The notes beneath the pieces are model-generated. The model was not told where the DNA came from. It saw only the letters and a program-made list of their open reading frames with translations, and made no database searches. 64,000 bases of DNA from CAVSWT01 sp963777515 (GTDB lineage: Bacteria; Bacteroidota; Ignavibacteria; Ignavibacteriales; Ignavibacteriaceae), in the NCBI GenBank assembly GCA_963777515.1, contig CAVZQU010000013.1, positions 124,001-188,000 on the forward strand, written 5' to 3'. Below are positions 30,837 through 40,305 of this stretch, piece after piece. The position numbers were made by a program, and so were the translations under genes. Each line of letters opens with the position of its first letter. The stretch's first letter is position 1.

Positions 30837-31223
30837 TCAAGGATTATCTTCCGGGGCTACAGCTTTTTCATAATTAACTTTATCCATTTTGTAATATGGA
30901 TTATAAGACCTGACTATTATTTTTTCTGTTGAAAATTCAGCCTCTTCTCCAGGAGAAATTTGACTAATATTAGCTGTTATTATTTTCCCACCGACATTAT
31001 ATTCAATTGAAATATTATTTAAAATCATGTCACTTGTATTTTTTGCTGTACCGGTAACTTGAGCCTTATACATAGGTGTAGCTGATGGTACATCAACGTC
31101 AAAATTATTTTCTTTTGTAGTTACAATGTTATCTTTAATATCGATGAGGTTTTCAGGTTTAACTTTTAGGTAGACAAATACTGCTGCGGCCACAAAAAGA
31201 ATAAAATATATTAATTTTTTCAT
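30837..31223 (-). CDS. Membrane-anchored or exported FxLYD-like protein
   Basis: 128 residues. One N-terminal hydrophobic segment (LIYFILFVAAAVFVYL) is followed by an extracytoplasmic beta-rich domain with VTGTAKNTSDMILNNISIEY, which resembles the FxLYD/DUF3426-type immunoglobulin-like fold in which a conserved fluctuating strand reads N-x-S/G. It is convergent with the zinc-ribbon operon, seven bases from the small membrane peptide. Role unknown. Confidence 0.7.
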   Translation of the reverse strand: MKKLIYFILFVAAAVFVYLKVKPENLIDIKDNIVTTKENNFDVDVPSATPMYKAQVTGTAKNTSDMILNNISIEYNVGGKIITANISQISPGEEAEFSTEKIIVRSYNPYYKMDKVNYEKAVAPEDNP

Positions 31224-31416
31224 TTCAACTTCCCATATTTAAATCTGAATTCTAATAATCAAAACTAAATTAATAAAAGTAAATTAATATCATAATATTT
31301 TTTAATTATTCACTTTAACAAAGCTTTGAAGTGAAAATATTATTAATAGGCAACATTGAAATTTAAAAGTCTAATCACTATGATTTGGTCATTCAAAAGA
31401 AATCAATTTAATTATT

Positions 31417-32643
31417 ATGGATAAGAATCAAAATTATCCCGAAAATCTAAAAGAATATCAATTTATGAATGCTGCTGATAGGTATAAAAATTTAATCAAT
31501 TATTTAACAGATTATATTTACACTGTAATAATAAAAGACGGTGAGCCAACTGAAACCATACATGGGCCAGGGTGTGTATCAGTTACCGGCTATACTTTTG
31601 AAGATTATCAAAAAGATCCGGACTTATGGTACCGAATGGTACATAAAAAAGATAAAGAAAAAGTTTTAAAACAAGCTCAGCTTGCTCTTGCCGGTGAAGA
31701 AATAAGCCCAATTGAACACCGCATCATTCACCGTGACGGAACAATTCGATGGGTTAAAAATAAAATTGTAATTACAAAAGATGAAAACGGAAAGCCAATA
31801 GCTTATGATGGTTTAATTAACGATATAACCGAATTAAAGAAAGCTGAAATAGCATCAGCAGTAAAAAACAGGCAGTTAATGCAGGCTGATAAATTAGCTT
31901 CACTGGGAATTTTAGTTTCGGGCATTGCACATGAAATTAATAACCCTAATAATTTTATTCTTCTTAATATTCAATTGTTCTCAAATATTTGGAAGGACGT
32001 TATGCCAATATTGGATGAATATTATAAACAAAACGGGGATTTTGTAATAGCCGGAATGTTATACAGCACTTCAAAGGAAAAGATTGCGCAATCATTGGAT
32101 GGAATTTTTAAAGGCTCGGAACGAATACAAAATATTACTAAAAGCTTAACCGAATATTCGAGAATAGACAGCGGAGATTTAACTGAATCTGTTTCAATAA
32201 ACAAAGTTGTTGAAATGGCAATCACTATAACTAATAACCTTATTAAAAAATCGACAAATAATTTTTCCGTAGAGTACGGAAAAAACATCCCGGAAATAAA
32301 AGGGAATATGCAGCAGCTTGAACAAGTGGTAATAAATTTAATTACTAATGCCTGCCAATCTCTGAATAGCCTTGATGATTCAATTAAAGTTAGTACTTAT
32401 TATAATCCTGAAAGGGGAAAAGTAAGAATAAAAGTGGAAGACCAGGGAATCGGGATAAAGAAAAGCGATTTAAAGTATATTCTTAATCCGTTTTTCACTA
32501 CAAAAAGAAATCTGGGCGGGAGCGGATTGGGTTTATCGGTTTCTCATAATATAATTGAAAGTCATGGCGGAAAATTACTACTAAAAAGCGAACCCGGCAA
32601 AGGAACTATGGCAAGGGTCTCTTTCCCTTTAACGGATAATTAA
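31417..32643 (+). CDS. PAS sensor histidine kinase (NtrB-like)
   Basis: 408 residues, no membrane segment. A PAS/PAC domain spans about 25-140 (SVTGYTFEDY, HRIIHRDGTIRWVKNKIVITKDENG). HisKA has the phospho-His in LVSGIAHEINNP, the variant found in kinases that pair with NtrC-type regulators. HATPase: QVVINLITNACQSL, EDQGIGIK, GGSGLGLSVSHNIIESHGG. It is followed after 19 bases by a sigma-54-dependent response regulator, its obvious partner. The input signal is not evident from sequence; the PAS domain may bind a cofactor. Confidence 0.88.
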   Translation: MDKNQNYPENLKEYQFMNAADRYKNLINYLTDYIYTVIIKDGEPTETIHGPGCVSVTGYTFEDYQKDPDLWYRMVHKKDKEKVLKQAQLALAGEEISPIEHRIIHRDGTIRWVKNKIVITKDENGKPIAYDGLINDITELKKAEIASAVKNRQLMQADKLASLGILVSGIAHEINNPNNFILLNIQLFSNIWKDVMPILDEYYKQNGDFVIAGMLYSTSKEKIAQSLDGIFKGSERIQNITKSLTEYSRIDSGDLTESVSINKVVEMAITITNNLIKKSTNNFSVEYGKNIPEIKGNMQQLEQVVINLITNACQSLNSLDDSIKVSTYYNPERGKVRIKVEDQGIGIKKSDLKYILNPFFTTKRNLGGSGLGLSVSHNIIESHGGKLLLKSEPGKGTMARVSFPLTDN

Positions 32644-32662
32644 AAATATACGAGATGATAAA

Positions 32663-34105
32663 ATGAATCAAATTTTAATTCCTTCGAAACCAATTTTACT
32701 TGTTGATGATGAAAAGCATTTTTTACTCAGCGCTGAATTAACTTTAACTTCAAACCATATAAATAATATCGAAACATGTAATGACAGCAATTTGGTTCTG
32801 GATTTACTTGCAAAGAAAGAATATTCATTAGTTGTGCTGGATATAAACATGCCAAATATTTCAGGCCTTGATTTATTGCCAGGCATAGTTCATAAATACC
32901 CTGAAATCCCAGTAATTGTTATTACAGCAGTTAATGATGTTGAAAGCGCAGTATATTGTATGAAGGAAGGGGCCTTTGATTATATTGTAAAGCCTGTTAA
33001 TAACACGCGCCTGGTTACTTCAATTAAACGCGGATTGGAGTTATCAGAAATTAAAAATGAAAATGAGCTATTAAAACAATCATTGTTTCAAAACAATATT
33101 AACCACCCGGAAGCTTTTGAAGAAATTATTACACGCTGCGATACCATCAAATCGATTTTTAAATACATTGAAGCCATTGCAACTACTCCTTTGCCTATTT
33201 TAATAACAGGGGAAACTGGAACAGGAAAGGAACTTTTTGCAAAAGCAATTCATAAAGTAAGCGGAAGAAAGGGAGAATTGGTCCCGGTAAATGTGGCGGG
33301 AGTTGATGATAACTTTTTTTCTGACACTCTATTTGGTCATAAGAAAGGTGCATTCACTGGAGCTGATATTGACCGAAAAGGATTAATTGAAAAAGCTGAA
33401 AACGGTACTTTATTTCTTGATGAAATTGGCGACTTAAAAATGGAATCACAAGTAAAGCTTCTTCGACTATTACAGGAAGGAAATTATTATCCTTTAGGTT
33501 CCGATATTGCCAAGCTTTCTAATGCAAGAATTATAGTTGCAACTCACCGTGATATTAAATCAATGCAGGGAAATAATGAGTTCAGGCAGGATTTATATTA
33601 CAGGCTCAAATCGCATCATATAAAAATTATTCCTTTGCGTGAAAGAAAAATTGATCTTCCATATTTAATTGATCATTTTATTACAAAAGCTTCAGAGCAG
33701 TTACATAAAAAAAGGCCTGCTGTACCGAAAGAACTTTACACTCTTTTAAGTAATTATTCTTTTCCCGGCAACATCCGTGAATTGGAAGGAATTATATTCG
33801 ATGCAATCAGCTTGCACACTTCAGGAATTCTTTCGCTTGAAATAATTAGGAATAAAATTTCAGAGTTTAATGAGAACATTAGCGGTAAAGTTAATCATGT
33901 AAACAGCAGTTCAGAGTTGAATGATATACTTATTAATTTTCCGGGCAAATTTCCTACATTAAAAGATGCAGAAGAATTGATAATCGATGAAGCTTTAAGA
34001 AGAGCAGAAGGCAATCAAACCATTGCGGCAGATTTACTCGGTATTTCCAGACGGGCATTAAATAATAGATTGAGAAGAGCGGATGATAAAAGCAGCGCCA
34101 ATTAG
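32663..34105 (+). CDS. Sigma-54-dependent response regulator (NtrC family)
   Basis: 480 residues. Receiver domain about 8-120 with LLVDDEKH, phospho-Asp in LVVLDINMPNISG and the TA/K pair in VITAV and YIVKPVN. AAA+ domain: Walker A GETGTGKE, the sigma-54 contact loop GAFTGA, Walker B TLFLDEIGD and the arginine region FRQDLYYRL. A Fis-type helix-turn-helix ends the protein (EGNQTIAADLLGISRRALNNRL). It should activate sigma-54 promoters when phosphorylated by the adjacent kinase. No convincing TGGCAC-N5-TTGC site was found in the window, so its targets are unknown. Confidence 0.9.
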   Translation: MNQILIPSKPILLVDDEKHFLLSAELTLTSNHINNIETCNDSNLVLDLLAKKEYSLVVLDINMPNISGLDLLPGIVHKYPEIPVIVITAVNDVESAVYCMKEGAFDYIVKPVNNTRLVTSIKRGLELSEIKNENELLKQSLFQNNINHPEAFEEIITRCDTIKSIFKYIEAIATTPLPILITGETGTGKELFAKAIHKVSGRKGELVPVNVAGVDDNFFSDTLFGHKKGAFTGADIDRKGLIEKAENGTLFLDEIGDLKMESQVKLLRLLQEGNYYPLGSDIAKLSNARIIVATHRDIKSMQGNNEFRQDLYYRLKSHHIKIIPLRERKIDLPYLIDHFITKASEQLHKKRPAVPKELYTLLSNYSFPGNIRELEGIIFDAISLHTSGILSLEIIRNKISEFNENISGKVNHVNSSSELNDILINFPGKFPTLKDAEELIIDEALRRAEGNQTIAADLLGISRRALNNRLRRADDKSSAN

Positions 34106-34522
34106 AGCAAACCCAAGTTCATGTTCAAGATTAAGTTCAAGTAGATTCATTCATTTAAAAAATCATTCACATTATTGATATTTATGTGCATGGCAATCTT
34201 TCAATCTTTTAACTTGTAATCTTTTAATTGTTCTTAACAATTTCTTAACATAACATCTTATAAATAAACGCTTTAACGGAAAACCACTGCCACAAAAGTG
34301 TAAAGTGCCATATTTCTACTTTTCAGATAACTTATTTATAATCAATAACTTACCTTATGCTCCTTACTTATTTAGGAAAATGTGTGGCACCCATATTAAT
34401 TAATTAAGACTGTTTGAAATTCTCTTATTCCTATTTAATATAATGACTTAGGGTAATAAACAATTTTTGGTATCTCTTTTGTTACTTCAATAATGACTAA
34501 CTAAAAAGTAAAAGGAGCAGTT
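34106..34522. other. Intergenic region, 417 bp
   Basis: AT-rich spacer between the NtrC-like regulator and a small exported protein. TGGCAC occurs at 34384-34389 but is not followed by a -12 TTGC element at the right distance. No coding frame or RNA gene recognised. Confidence 0.4.
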
Positions 34523-34948
34523 ATGAAAAGAACTGGAAAATTTATTTTGATTGTATTTAGTATGGTAACGGTGTTCTCGGTATATATTTCTGCCCAGGAT
34601 GGCAAATTTGTTCCTAAGAAAAGTGTAGTTGAAAAGGCATTTAATGTATGTCCTTCATCTTTAGACAGTGAAATTCCTGGTATAGTGGAATCTACAATTT
34701 ATAATATAATTTGTATTAAGAAGTTTTACCCTAAAGCAAATTATTCGGATATAATTTCAAAGCTGAATGAAGTATCGGAAAAAAATTCCAATCCTTCAAT
34801 AAGATTAAAAGCTCATTTGGCAAGCATATATTTAACTACCAGTGATATGATTGATATAAAACCTGAAGTCGGAAAATTTGAACATGAATATATTTTTAAG
34901 CAGATAACTGAACAGCTTGAAAATAAATTGCTTGTTTCCAAAGATTAA
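34523..34948 (+). CDS. Small exported protein of unknown function
   Basis: 141 residues with a signal peptide (MKRTGKFILIVFSMVTVFSV, cleavage near ISAQD). The mature part is mainly helical: NVCPSSLDSEIPGIVESTIY and a helix-turn-helix repeat-like end. AAAAGGAGCAG precedes the ATG, a strong ribosome site. Its position after a two-component pair suggests possible control by it, but no binding site supports this. No family recognised. Confidence 0.7.
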   Translation: MKRTGKFILIVFSMVTVFSVYISAQDGKFVPKKSVVEKAFNVCPSSLDSEIPGIVESTIYNIICIKKFYPKANYSDIISKLNEVSEKNSNPSIRLKAHLASIYLTTSDMIDIKPEVGKFEHEYIFKQITEQLENKLLVSKD

Positions 34949-35285
34949 ATTCTTATACAAGCATTTAAGAATCTCATAAATCTCTCTCTCATACTAAATA
35001 CGTCCATTCATCCCCTCGGCCGAGGGGATGAGTATTTTAAACCAACTTATTTTTATGCCTCAATAGTTCAGTTGTTTTATATCACTTCAGTCAAATAGAT
35101 ATGATTTCATTTTATTAGTAAGAGAAAATAAAGGCCTATAATAACTTAACAATAATAATAGTCCCGATTTCCTAATTTGTTTTATACACAAATTCATGCC
35201 CTATTGTTTACCGTGAACTAAAACACATCTTATATTTTTAATCATTTGTATTATTTGATGCAAGAACGAAAAAAATAGGAAGTTT
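34949..35285. other. Intergenic region, 337 bp, with a GC-rich palindrome
   Basis: Spacer between the small exported protein and a lone receiver gene. Its main structure is the 24-bp palindrome at 35008-35031. The remainder is AT-rich with no coding frame recognised. Confidence 0.45.
35008..35031. terminator. Perfect GC-rich palindrome, candidate terminator
   Basis: TCATCCCCTCGG pairs with CCGAGGGGATGA with no loop beyond the centre, in otherwise AT-rich DNA, and is followed by GTATTTT. It lies 60 bases after the small exported gene. It can serve as a bidirectional terminator or be a dispersed repeat unit. Confidence 0.5.
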
Positions 35286-35765
35286 ATGAAAACCATAGAT
35301 AAAACCAATGCATCTGATTCAAGTTTAATTGACCTGAAAGTAATGGTTGTTGAAGATGAATTTATAATTGCCCTTGATATAAAAGATATAGTTAAGGGGT
35401 TCGGCTATAATGTTGTTGCTGTTGCTACTTCAGGATATGATGCCGTGGAGAAAGCAAGCAAATTTAAACCCGAGTTAGTACTGATGGATATTATGTTGAA
35501 GGGAAAGATTGATGGTGTAGAAGCCGCCGATATTATCCGCCAGAAGTTAGATATCCCAATAATTTTTGTTTCCTCTTTTTCAGATGAAGAATCCGTGATA
35601 CGTGCCAGTAAGGTTTCTGATTATGGTTACCTGGTGAAACCTTTCGATAATATGCAATTAAAAGAAGTTATTGAAGCTGCATTAAAAAAACATGAAGAAA
35701 AAAATTATTCAAATGTAAATAGGGCCCACACTGTTACTCATGAACATAATTATGCCAAACACTGA
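35286..35765 (+). CDS. Single-domain response regulator
   Basis: 159 residues, a receiver only. Acidic pocket VVEDEF, phospho-Asp in LVLMDIMLKGKIDG, Ser/Thr in IFVSSFSD and Lys in YLVKPFD. The long beta3-alpha3 loop (MLKGKIDGVEAA) is of the kind seen in receivers paired with PAS-rich kinases. GGAAGTTT precedes the ATG. It has no output domain and may accept phosphate from the five-PAS hybrid kinase upstream, which lacks an HPt module (inference), or act in relay. The C-terminal tail (HTVTHEHNYAKH) is His-rich. Confidence 0.88.
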   Translation: MKTIDKTNASDSSLIDLKVMVVEDEFIIALDIKDIVKGFGYNVVAVATSGYDAVEKASKFKPELVLMDIMLKGKIDGVEAADIIRQKLDIPIIFVSSFSDEESVIRASKVSDYGYLVKPFDNMQLKEVIEAALKKHEEKNYSNVNRAHTVTHEHNYAKH

Positions 35766-36005
35766 AAATAGAAATATTCTTAATAGAGAATAGTTGTTAT
35801 CAGCAATCCCACTTTTAAAATTGTTGTAAATACGTTATGGTTGACTATGAAAATGAGGGCAAAGTTATTAGTTGCTTTTTAATATAAACACTTCTTATAT
35901 TCCTGCTCAATTGATTAAAGACTTGAGTTAAATAATTACTTTAAGTTTTATCGATTCGTAAAAATCTTAAAGTAAAATATTTTTAATCCTTAATAAGGAA
36001 TTGAA

Positions 36006-36482
36006 ATGAAAATATCTTTTACCATTCTTTCTATAATATTTGCTATTCTTTTATTCAGCTCATGCAAATCTTCCATTGATGTAAATGCAGAAAGCAAGAA
36101 GCTGCTGGAGACAGATCAAAAATTTTCACGAACGTCAATTGCAAAGGGTTCTGCAGAAGCATTTAATTTGTTTTTAACAGATGATGCACTTGAACTGCCT
36201 GCCGGTAATTTTCCAATAATCGGAAGAAGCAATATTTATGATTCAATGAAAGTCGGGCAGCATGAATACGAATTAAGCTGGGTTCCTCAAAAAGCTGAAG
36301 TTGCGATGTCGGGAGAGCTTGGTTACACCTGGGGCAAGTATATGGTTAAGTATAATGATGAAAAGGGAAATGAAATTACAAGTCACGGTAAATATTTGAA
36401 TGTATGGAAAAAGCAGCCAAACGGCGAATGGAAAGTTGCTGTGGATATGGGAAATAAAGATCCAAAACCGGTAAGTGATTAA
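36006..36482 (+). CDS. Lipoprotein with SnoaL/DUF4440-like fold
   Basis: 158 residues. Lipobox LLFSSC at the end of the signal peptide. The mature domain has KLLETDQKFSRTSIAKGSAEAFNLF and FLTDDALELPAG, IIGRSNIYDSM, then LGYTWGKYMVKY and the final GKYLNVWKKQPNGEWKVAVD, the NTF2-like DUF4440 pattern. AAGGAATTGAA precedes the ATG. Predicted to sit in the periplasmic side of a membrane; ligand unknown. Confidence 0.83.
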   Translation: MKISFTILSIIFAILLFSSCKSSIDVNAESKKLLETDQKFSRTSIAKGSAEAFNLFLTDDALELPAGNFPIIGRSNIYDSMKVGQHEYELSWVPQKAEVAMSGELGYTWGKYMVKYNDEKGNEITSHGKYLNVWKKQPNGEWKVAVDMGNKDPKPVSD

Positions 36483-36484
36483 AA

Positions 36485-36994
36485 TTATTTCCCGTTACCC
36501 ATAGTTATATTAATATCTAAACCAATAAAACTTCTTTCAAAATTTAGATTTGCAAAAAAGTCTAAACCTACGCCAATTTCATTAGCTAATCGAAATATTG
36601 ATTGAATATCACTTTGAAACCCAAAAGCTGTGAAGTTATTAACTAAATTATTGTTTCTTTTCTTTCCAAATATATATGATGGGCCTATAAAGAATGCTGT
36701 TTGAAACCACTCAGATTGTAATCTTTTACCAATTGATACATCTATAGAGCGATACACAATACCCTTACTTCCGGGTGTTAGACTTTCAGCGAGAACGACT
36801 TGATCTTTCACTAGATAATTTACTTTGTAAAAATTGCTTCCTATTGAAAAACTATAATTAAGATTTGCTGTTAAGTCTCTATCTACCCAAGCACCTAAAG
36901 TGATCCATTATTTATAAGAACTGTCGGATTTTTGGGGGAAAATTGAATAGGAGGTTATAAACATAAAGAGCACAATATAAATTATTTTATTCAT
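36485..36994 (-). pseudogene. Outer-membrane-like protein with disrupted 5' end
   Basis: The 3' part (36485-36811 and open further upstream in the same frame to about 36955) reads PLGAWVDRDLTANLNYSFSI, IVYRSIDVSIGKRLQ, TAFFIGPSYIFGKK and ends FIGLDINITMGNGK: alternating strands of a small beta-barrel. From the ATG at 36994 the frame gives only MNKIIYIVLFML and a TAA. A signal-peptide-like continuation is seen in another frame (ITSYSIFPQKSDSS), so at least two indels are needed to restore one protein of about 168 residues. It is convergent with the DUF4440 lipoprotein gene, two bases away. Function unknown. Confidence 0.5.
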
Positions 36995-37092
36995 TTGTAT
37001 TTTAAAACTTTAATAGTCTAAAAAACACTTTGAATATAAATAATATATTATAATTATTCTTTTCCCGACTAAATAGTTGGTTGCATAAAATT

Positions 37093-38262
37093 TCATTCCG
37101 CTCTTAACGCACTAACAATATTTAATCTTGCTGCACGGATTGAAGGAAGCACTCCGCCAAAAAAACCCATTGCTAAGGCAAATATTAATGATACAATTAT
37201 TATTACCGGATCCAGTGCGAATGAAAAAGCAATCTCGGAAAATGAAGTAAAGTTTAAGACAGATATTGAAATGAATTGCAGAAAGAAAGCAATGAATAAT
37301 CCTATTATTCCTCCAACAATAGATATTGCTTCAGACTCGGTTAAAAATGCAAGCAAAATACTTCTTCTGCTGAAACCGAGTGAACGTAAAGTTCCAACTT
37401 CGACTGTGCGGTTAGCAACAGTAGAATACATGGTTATCATTGCCCCGATTGTGGCTCCAAGGCTAAATATAACTGTAATAAAAATTCCAACAATGCTTAT
37501 AAAAGTTGATAATGCTTCGGATTGTTTCTCAAAATAATCTTTTTCTGTATCGGCTTCAAACTGCTGTAATCTTTTATCTGTTTCAAATGCTCTATTAAAT
37601 GCGTCAAAGTTTGCGGCGTCATCTAATTTAAGTGTAACAGATGAAACAGTATTGCCGCGATTAAATGCACTTAGCAATTGTTTTGCATCTCCCCAAAACT
37701 CGGAATCAAATGCACTGCCGTCAGTCGAGAAAACTCCAACGACTTTCCAATAGTCCCCAGCAATTTTTATTGATTGTCCTAATTCTGCACCAACAATATT
37801 TTTAACAACGGATTCACCAACAATTAATTCTCTCAACCCAAAGTGAAACATTCTCCCTTGGGTGATTTTTACTTGCGGCCTTATTTCCAAAACAGTTGGA
37901 GAAACACCACGTACGGTTACATTGCTTAATCCTCCGCTGATTTTATTTAGATTAATAATCACTACCGGTTCATAACTGATTAAAGGAATACCATCAGCAC
38001 TTTTTGCAATATGCGGCAAAGTACTTATTATATTTTGAGTGTTACCATCGACCAGACTTGAGATTTCGCCGTTAGCAGCTTTTCTAGTTATCATAACATT
38101 GCCGTCAGTTCCGGATGATCTTAATGTTTTTTGAATACCATTTGCCATCATTAACACCGCTGCAAACACAAACACAACCAAAGCAACACCTGATATTGTA
38201 ATCACACTGGTTAGTTTTCTTGTGGTGAAATTTTTAATAATATATTTTACTGGTATTTTCAT
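37093..38262 (-). CDS. ABC transporter permease (MacB/FtsX type)
   Basis: 389 residues. One N-terminal helix (SVITISGVALVVFVFAAVLM), a large extracytoplasmic MacB-PCD-like domain with VRGVSPTVLEIRPQVKI and LIVGESVV, and three C-terminal helices around RTVEVGTLRSLGFSRRSILL, the coupling motif of FtsX-like permeases, ending GFFGGVLPSIRAARLNIVSALR. Together with the next permease, ATPase and adaptor it forms a MacAB-like unit. Two different permeases imply a heterodimer. Last gene of the operon. Confidence 0.88.
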   Translation of the reverse strand: MKIPVKYIIKNFTTRKLTSVITISGVALVVFVFAAVLMMANGIQKTLRSSGTDGNVMITRKAANGEISSLVDGNTQNIISTLPHIAKSADGIPLISYEPVVIINLNKISGGLSNVTVRGVSPTVLEIRPQVKITQGRMFHFGLRELIVGESVVKNIVGAELGQSIKIAGDYWKVVGVFSTDGSAFDSEFWGDAKQLLSAFNRGNTVSSVTLKLDDAANFDAFNRAFETDKRLQQFEADTEKDYFEKQSEALSTFISIVGIFITVIFSLGATIGAMITMYSTVANRTVEVGTLRSLGFSRRSILLAFLTESEAISIVGGIIGLFIAFFLQFISISVLNFTSFSEIAFSFALDPVIIIVSLIFALAMGFFGGVLPSIRAARLNIVSALRAE

Positions 38263-38311
38263 TTAAACTCCAAAGAATTTCTTCTCTTAGAAAAAATCTT
38301 AATTAATTTCA

Positions 38312-39472
38312 TTAACCAACAAAGCGGAACCCATCAACAATCTTCGTACTCAATGCTCTTTGAATAGGGAATATGGAAGATGCAACTCCAATTAATATTG
38401 CTGCACTTACAGCAAAAATTAATGTAATTGGTTCAATCTCAAACACAGGGAAAAATCCTTTTGGAATAACCTGACTTATTCCATGAACCAATGGAAAAGT
38501 CAGAAGTAACCCAAGTACGCTGCCTAAAATTGAAATGAACATCGATTCTCCAAATATTAAAGCTGCAATATGTTTCGCAGAAAATCCGAGAGTTTTTAAA
38601 ACGGCATATTCCCTGGTTCTTTCTCTTGCAGCCATAATCATTGTATTGCCAAGCACCAGCATAATGATTCCAATAATTACAAATGACATAACATTCATTG
38701 AGGTAAAAATTGAACTGTAAGCTGATATGAAAGAAGCCTGAAATGCGCGTTCTGTTTCTGTTTTTGTTTCATCAGCAGAATTCTTAAATAAAGCATCAAC
38801 CTTATCTGAAATAGTCGCTGCTTGATCCGGATTATTAATTTTAATTACAAACCATCCAATTTGATTTCCTCTTCCGGGGTATTCTTCTTTCATTCTTTCA
38901 TTTAAATACTCCCAATGAAAAAACATTTGTGATGCATCGGTTGATTTATCACGCGGCTTATAAATTCCTCTTATTACAAAGTCCCATCTTCCGGGATATA
39001 TATCTCCTTCAAGAGTCATGTTCTCGCCAACTTTTAAATTGTATTTTTGTGCAATTGACTCTCCAACTATGCATGCATTTCTTTCATTTTTAAAATCATT
39101 AAGTTCTTTTTTACTTAATAGATATTCCGGGTAAACATCAAGATATGTATCCGCATCAATCGCTAATCTTGAGAAAAAGTTGCTTTTATCTATATACACA
39201 CCGCCAAACCAATTTGCATAAGATACCTCTTCAACTCCGGGAACATTTTGAATTTTTTCTTTATAAGAATAGGGAAGTGGAAAAATAAATGATACTGCTT
39301 GTCTTGTTACAAGCCTTGTAGTTGATGATGCATCAAGTCCCGCATGCCAGGCAGTAACAACTGTACGTAAAACTCCAAATGCAATTAAAGCAACGGCAAT
39401 ACCAAGTATTGTTAAAGCAGTTCTTAATTTATGCCGGATAGAATTTTTTAATATTAATTTTAAGACTTTCAT
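38312..39472 (-). CDS. ABC transporter permease (MacB/FtsX type), second subunit
   Basis: 386 residues with the same layout as its neighbour: N-terminal helix (ALTILGIAVALIAFGVLRTV), periplasmic domain (VSYANWFGGVYIDKSNFFSR, CIVGESIAQKY), then three helices around TREYAVLKTLGFSAKHIAALIFGES and a tail SSIFPIQRALSTKIVDGF. It begins eight bases after the ATPase gene and ends 49 bases before the other permease. It is expected to form a heterodimer that moves a lipid, peptide or small molecule through the envelope by mechanotransmission. Confidence 0.88.
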   Translation of the reverse strand: MKVLKLILKNSIRHKLRTALTILGIAVALIAFGVLRTVVTAWHAGLDASSTTRLVTRQAVSFIFPLPYSYKEKIQNVPGVEEVSYANWFGGVYIDKSNFFSRLAIDADTYLDVYPEYLLSKKELNDFKNERNACIVGESIAQKYNLKVGENMTLEGDIYPGRWDFVIRGIYKPRDKSTDASQMFFHWEYLNERMKEEYPGRGNQIGWFVIKINNPDQAATISDKVDALFKNSADETKTETERAFQASFISAYSSIFTSMNVMSFVIIGIIMLVLGNTMIMAARERTREYAVLKTLGFSAKHIAALIFGESMFISILGSVLGLLLTFPLVHGISQVIPKGFFPVFEIEPITLIFAVSAAILIGVASSIFPIQRALSTKIVDGFRFVG

Positions 39473-39480
39473 AATGCTCC

Positions 39481-40152
39481 TTAAATAAGCTCGCCTTTTT
39501 CAAGATGTTTAACTATTGTAGCTCTTTCTGCAGCATGCGGGTCGTGTGTAACCATTACAATCGTTTTATTAAATTCTTTGTTGAGCCTTTCCATCAAAGT
39601 TAAAATTGCATCAGCAGAGTTTTTATCAAGGTCGCCGGTTGGTTCATCAGCGACTAAAATTAAGGGGTCGGTAACAATTGCGCGTGCAATTGCAACACGC
39701 TGTTCCTGTCCGCCTGAAAGCTGCTTTGGCGAATGATACATTCTGTCTCCGAGTCCGACAATATTTAAAGCAGTTTCTGCCTGCCGCTTTCTTTCAGCTT
39801 TGTTTAAATGAGTTAATAGTAAAGGTAGCTCTACGTTTTCAAAAGCTGATAACACAGGGATTAAATTATAAAACTGAAAGATGAATCCAACGTTTGACGA
39901 GCGCCATTTTGCTAAAGCTGATTCTCCTAATTGTCCGATGTTGGTGTCGCCAACAACAATCTCACCTTGTGTTGGTTTATCAATTCCGGCGATTAAATTT
40001 AAGAGAGTTGTTTTCCCAGAACCTGAAGGACCCATCAGTGCAGTGAATTCACCTTCTTTAATATTTAAATTTATATTTGTTAAAACAGGAATCTCAAGAC
40101 TGTCGCGCCAATAAGATTTTGAAAGGTTTTGTATTTTGATTATATCACTCAT
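39481..40152 (-). CDS. ABC transporter ATP-binding protein (LolD/MacB type)
   Basis: 223 residues, complete ATPase. Walker A GPSGSGKTTLLNLIAG, Q-loop FQFYNLIPVLSAFENVELPL, signature LSGGQEQRVAIARAI, Walker B LILVADEPTGDLD and H-loop MVTHDPHAAE. The signature carries QEQ in place of the usual QQQ. It energises the two adjacent FtsX-like permeases. A 153-base spacer with a double palindrome separates it from the adaptor gene upstream. Confidence 0.92.
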   Translation of the reverse strand: MSDIIKIQNLSKSYWRDSLEIPVLTNINLNIKEGEFTALMGPSGSGKTTLLNLIAGIDKPTQGEIVVGDTNIGQLGESALAKWRSSNVGFIFQFYNLIPVLSAFENVELPLLLTHLNKAERKRQAETALNIVGLGDRMYHSPKQLSGGQEQRVAIARAIVTDPLILVADEPTGDLDKNSADAILTLMERLNKEFNKTIVMVTHDPHAAERATIVKHLEKGELI

Positions 40153-40213
40153 AGAGATACTTTCGAAATTATTAATAATCTAAATTTTAATTATTGTTTT
40201 ATGTTATGTAAAT

Positions 40214-40278
40214 GTCATGCTGAACTTGTTTCAGCATCTTTAGATAAACATCAGATTCCGAAACAAGTTCGGAATGAC
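40214..40278. repeat. Double-hairpin palindrome inside the exporter operon
   Basis: GTCATGCTGAACTTGTTTCA folds on itself (TGCTGAA/TTCAGCA), and GATTCCGAAACAAGTTCGGA does too (TTCCGAA/TTCGGAA). The two halves are also inverted copies of each other with GTCAT and ATGAC ends. It lies between the adaptor and ATPase genes and could set their relative expression or mRNA stability. The same kind of sequence is widely dispersed in Bacteroidota-type genomes (recalled). Confidence 0.6.
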
Positions 40279-40305
40279 TAACTAAATTTTTGTGCGAATA
40301 TCTAG

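Noticed and set aside
34384..34400. Sigma-54 promoter (TGGCAC) before the small exported gene
   Set aside because: The -12 TTGC element is missing at the required spacing.
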